Positions 61,530 through 64,000 of a stretch of DNA of 64,000 nt are shown here, piece by piece. This stretch comes from Streptomyces longisporoflavus (GTDB lineage: Bacteria > Actinomycetota > Actinomycetes > Streptomycetales > Streptomycetaceae): assembly GCF_014649775.1 (NCBI RefSeq), contig NZ_BMTR01000022.1, forward strand, positions 55,275 through 119,274, given 5' to 3'. Numbering within the stretch: the stretch's first letter is position 1; each line of letters starts with the position of its first letter. The notes beneath the pieces were generated by a model. It searched no databases, was not told the origin of the DNA, and saw only the letters and a list, made by a program, of their open reading frames with translations. The translations under genes and the position numbers were made by a program.

Positions 61530-62135
61530 ATGAGCATACGGCGCACTACGAAGACCCGCAGGGCAATGACCGCTGTGGCGATCACGACTGGGCTGGTCCT
61601 CACGGTCGCTGGCTGTGGGGGCGGCGGAGACGGGGATGACAAGTCCGACTCCGGTAAGAATTCCTCCTCTCCATCAAAGCCGAATGATCGCGGCGACGAC
61701 GACGAGTCGAAGAGCTCGCAGCCTCCGGCCACGGACAAGACGCTTGCTGAGTCCAAGCAGGGAGATCTTTCTCTTGTCGTAACCTCTGCGGTTCGCGATC
61801 AAGGTGGCTTCGTCACGGTATCCGGCAGGGTGACGAATAGCGGATCACGACTGTGGGTTGCCGCTGACTGGCGCGGTGATGAACGTGAGCTGGCCAAGAA
61901 CGCTTCCTCTGTTGCTGGCGCGAGCCTGGTGGACAAAGCCGGCAGGAAGAAGTACCTCGTCCTCAGGGACACGAGCGGACGTTGCCTCTGCACGCGCTTT
62001 GTCGGAGGGGTCAAGTCAGGGGATACAGCGGATTGGTACGCACAGTTCCCGGCCCCACCTGAAGGTTCCTCCAAGGTGGAGTTCCAGGTTGGGAACATGC
62101 CCCCCGCCCCCATCGAAATCTCCGAGGGCGAGTGA
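61530..62135 (+). CDS. Exported lipoprotein of unknown function
   Basis: This 201-residue protein has a lipoprotein signal (basic MSIRRTTKTRR, hydrophobic core, lipobox VAGC, Cys at about 29), then an acidic Ser/Asp/Gly-rich linker (about 30-70) and a beta-rich domain (about 75-195) with two close cysteines (GRCLCTRF). It is 32 bp after the TadG-like gene. It may be the locus's own cell-surface component. Third-position GC is low for this chromosome. Confidence 0.8.
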   Translation: MSIRRTTKTRRAMTAVAITTGLVLTVAGCGGGGDGDDKSDSGKNSSSPSKPNDRGDDDESKSSQPPATDKTLAESKQGDLSLVVTSAVRDQGGFVTVSGRVTNSGSRLWVAADWRGDERELAKNASSVAGASLVDKAGRKKYLVLRDTSGRCLCTRFVGGVKSGDTADWYAQFPAPPEGSSKVEFQVGNMPPAPIEISEGE

Positions 62136-62138
62136 CCC

Positions 62139-62804
62139 ATGGGCCACTCACGATCACGCACACGGAGTCTCGCCACGGCAACGGCGACCCTCACAGCCCT
62201 GGTCCTCCTGTCCGGCACCTCCGCCTACGCGGATGACGAAGACCCCAGCACACCCCCCGGCAGCACGACCACCACCCCGCCCCAGGAGGTCGACTCCAAC
62301 AGTCCCGGCCTGAAGCTGGCCGATGGAGCGACCCTGGCCCCGGCGAAGGTCCTGGACATCAAGTCAGTGGTCGAGGACATGGGAGGCGAGGAGCGTCGCG
62401 AGGACACCAACACGGACGTCAAGTTCGCCCTCCAAGCCGAAGTCCTCTTCCCCAAGGACAGCAACAAGCTGAACCCCGAGGCGAACTCCCGTATCAAGGC
62501 GATCGCCGAGGAGGCCAAAGCCCAGAAGGCGACGAACGTCCGCGTCTTCGGCTTCACGGACGACCTCGGCTCGTACAGCCACGGCAAGAAGCTGTCGCGC
62601 GAACGCGCCGAGGCCGTGCACGACAAGATGGCCAGCTACCTGGGCCCGGAGGTCACGTACTCCGTACGCGGCTACAGCGAGGACTACCCGATCGCGGACA
62701 ACAGCTCAGAGCAGGGACGCAAAAAGAACCGCCGAGTCGAGGTGTCCTTCCCGAGGGGTTCCGGAGCCGATACGGGAACGACCCCCTCCGTAAGCCAGGA
62801 CTGA
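62139..62804 (+). CDS. OmpA-family secreted protein
   Basis: This 221-residue protein has a signal peptide (about 1-31, ending AYA), a Pro/Thr-rich linker and an OmpA C-terminal domain (about 90-205; VLFPKDSNKLNPEANSRIKAIAEEAK, VFGFTDDLGSYSHGKKLSRERAEAVHDKM, KNRRVEVSF). The domain binds peptidoglycan, so this protein may anchor the pilus at the wall. It starts 3 bp after the lipoprotein stop. GC-rich codon use returns here. Confidence 0.9.
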   Translation: MGHSRSRTRSLATATATLTALVLLSGTSAYADDEDPSTPPGSTTTTPPQEVDSNSPGLKLADGATLAPAKVLDIKSVVEDMGGEERREDTNTDVKFALQAEVLFPKDSNKLNPEANSRIKAIAEEAKAQKATNVRVFGFTDDLGSYSHGKKLSRERAEAVHDKMASYLGPEVTYSVRGYSEDYPIADNSSEQGRKKNRRVEVSFPRGSGADTGTTPSVSQD

Positions 62805-63609
62805 CCGCGTGAACGTGGGTGGTAGCGGGTGCTGTGCTGGTCCTGCGTTGGTGTTGGTTGCCGGTGCCGTCCGGTTCTCTGGAGTTTGGCGGTTACGGGC
62901 CGGGCGTAAAGGGCGCTCCGCTGCGCTGCGCGTCGGCTGCGCCGATTGCGCTGCGCTCCACCCTTGACTCCCGTCCCTCCACCGCGCGAGGGAAGACGAC
63001 CGGACGGCCCGGGAGCGGGACTCTCGACCAGGCGCCGTGGTATCGACTGTGTCCCTGCCGGGTGCGGACTAGTTCGTCGGGGCCGACCGGCAGAGGGTCA
63101 GGTGCGCGGCTGCTCCGGGAATCGCTGCCGCTCTCGTCAAGCGGGTGCGGACTGGTTCGTCGGGGGTGGCCGCCGTCAGCGGGTGAGGGGCCGCGCGGCT
63201 GCTCCGGGGAGGGGTGCGGGTCGCGTCGAGCGGCTGGCGACCGGATCTTCGGAGGCGGGAGCCAGGGGGCAGTGTCGGCGGGGCCATGCGATCGGCGTCT
63301 GGGGCAGCCCGGCGGGTGCCAGTCGGCCGGTTGCGGAGGGGATTGCAGGAAAGTCCCACGCCACGCCGGGCGGAGGGCGAATACGGCGGGACTTTTCTGC
63401 ATTCCGATGTGGGGCCGGGGGGGTGGGGCACCAACTTTGGCAAAGTTGCGTTCCGAGAGAAGAGGGGCGCACGGCACGCGCGATGCGCCCCCCCCAGGGA
63501 TGAGATGCCGGGCCCTCCAGCAGGCGCCTGTCCGGCAAGCGAACGGTCTGTCGCCACCGGGGGGCGCCCGTGGCGCTGGAGGGGCGGCAACCCCGCGAGA
63601 GTCGGGCCC
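62805..63609. other. Gene-poor region with palindromes and a short duplication
   Basis: I see no gene I can support; long open frames here are GC artefacts on several frames. It holds an ~83 bp duplication (GGGTGCGGACT at 63060 and GGGTGCGGACTGG at 63143), an inverted repeat TGCAGGAAAGTCCC/GGGACTTTTCTGCA (63344-63357 and 63388-63401, one mismatch) and a perfect palindrome CAACTTTG-G-CAAAGTTG (63432-63448). Confidence 0.6.
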
Positions 63610-63615
63610 CGGCAC

Positions 63616-64000
63616 CCAGAACGGCAGCCACCAGCAGAGAGCGACGGCTCGGTGCCCGGACGGCAGCCACCAGACAGCGGCGGGTCGCGCCAGCCGATGC
63701 CCGGGGCGGCAGCCACCAGCCGAAAGCGGCTCGCGCCACCTGGGGCCAGGGGCGGCAGCCGCCAGTCGAGAGCGAGACGCGCCAGCCGGTGCCGGGCGGC
63801 GGCAGCCGAGAGCGAGCCGCCCCAGCCGATGTCCAGGGTGGCAGCCGCCAACTGAGAGCGGGGCGCCCCAGCCGATGCCTGGGGTGGCAGCCGCCAGCGG
63901 AGAGCGGCTCGTGCCACCTGGGGCCAGGGCCGGCAGCCGCCAGTCGAGAGCGAGACGCGCCAGCCGGTGCCGGGCGGCGGCCGCGAGGTGAGAGCGGGTC
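63616..64000. repeat. 46 bp tandem repeat array, continuing past the window
   Basis: The core GGCAGCC recurs at 63623, 63662, 63708, 63754, 63801, 63840, 63886 and 63932, with a degenerate copy near 63978. Spacings are 46-47 bp, with two 39 bp copies. A 178 bp superunit (63708-63885) starts to repeat at 63886. The period is not a multiple of three and indels occur, so the array is not a coding repeat. Confidence 0.88.

Noticed and set aside
52909..62804. A prepilin peptidase (TadV/CpaA) in the Tad locus
   Set aside because: No eight-span aspartic protease with GxGD or similar motif is coded here; it must be elsewhere in the genome.
62819..63991. Long open frames in the final 1.2 kb as genes
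   Set aside because: They overlap on several frames and both strands, have no motif or ribosome-binding site, and run through the tandem array; this is what high GC content produces.
63616..64000. CRISPR array or coding repeat protein
   Set aside because: Units of 46 bp show no repeat-spacer alternation. The period is not divisible by three and 39 bp units shift the frame.

Overview
The window is high-GC actinobacterial chromosome and almost certainly Streptomyces. The signs are strong G/C bias at third codon positions, GTG and TTG starts, mycothiol metabolism (mca), paired ClpP genes beside a PopR-like regulator, GTP-dependent PEP carboxykinase, many short -10 boxes 6-8 nt before start codons (leaderless type), and a short GC-rich intergenic element that I recognise from Streptomyces. 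I see no rRNA, tRNA, CRISPR array, transposase, integrase or antibiotic biosynthetic cluster. Most of it reads as conserved core chromosome with small accessory insertions.

Layout. 1-2301: end of a FtsX/MacB-type permease and its ATPase, separated by a 30-31 bp minisatellite. 2409-5765: large secreted subtilisin. 6063-9894: ABM-truncated haemoglobin chimera, XRE regulator divergent from a zinc alcohol dehydrogenase, a DUF1330 gene with no clear start, a VOC protein. 9891-12175: alpha/beta hydrolase, APH-like kinase, PopR-like regulator. 12180-14285: clpP4, clpP3 and msrA on the minus strand, with a PopR-type palindrome upstream of clpP3. 14381-19508: TPR-like membrane protein, metB, a sigma-like factor with a coupled small membrane protein, MarR, ilvA. 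19721-24083: DrrAB-type ABC exporter, greA, DUF4307, mca with a small membrane partner. 24100-33454: STAND/TPR protein, YyaL-type thioredoxin-domain protein, Mut7-C RNase, TetR/MFS exporter pair, haemolysin III family protein. 33808-39406: pckG, secreted beta-propeller/Ig-like protein, small unknown protein, AlaA-type aminotransferase. 39649-42303: tandem secreted trypsin-like proteases and an unknown protein.

42304-49704 looks like one divergent regulon for D-amino acid use. N-acyl-D-amino-acid deacylase and a DSD1-like PLP enzyme lie on the minus strand. A PfkB kinase, IclR regulator, RidA and GntP/DsdX-type permease lie on the plus strand. An IclR-type palindrome covers the putative minus promoter in the divergent gap. 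The gap between the two minus-strand genes carries a duplicated ~70 bp module with two perfect G-quadruplex motifs and matching hairpins.

49766-52643 holds a secreted M14 carboxypeptidase and a divergent Nramp-like transporter lacking the usual metal-binding motif. 52909-62804 is a Tad/Flp pilus locus: unknown zinc-ribbon protein, CpaB, CpaE fused to a TadE pseudopilin with an intact prepilin site, TadE, CpaF, a 36-codon coupled mini-ORF, TadB, TadC, Flp, TadG-like, lipoprotein and OmpA-like protein. The flp-tadG-lipoprotein block has visibly lower third-position GC. The last 1.2 kb has no convincing gene; it holds palindromes and a 46 bp tandem repeat array that runs off the window.
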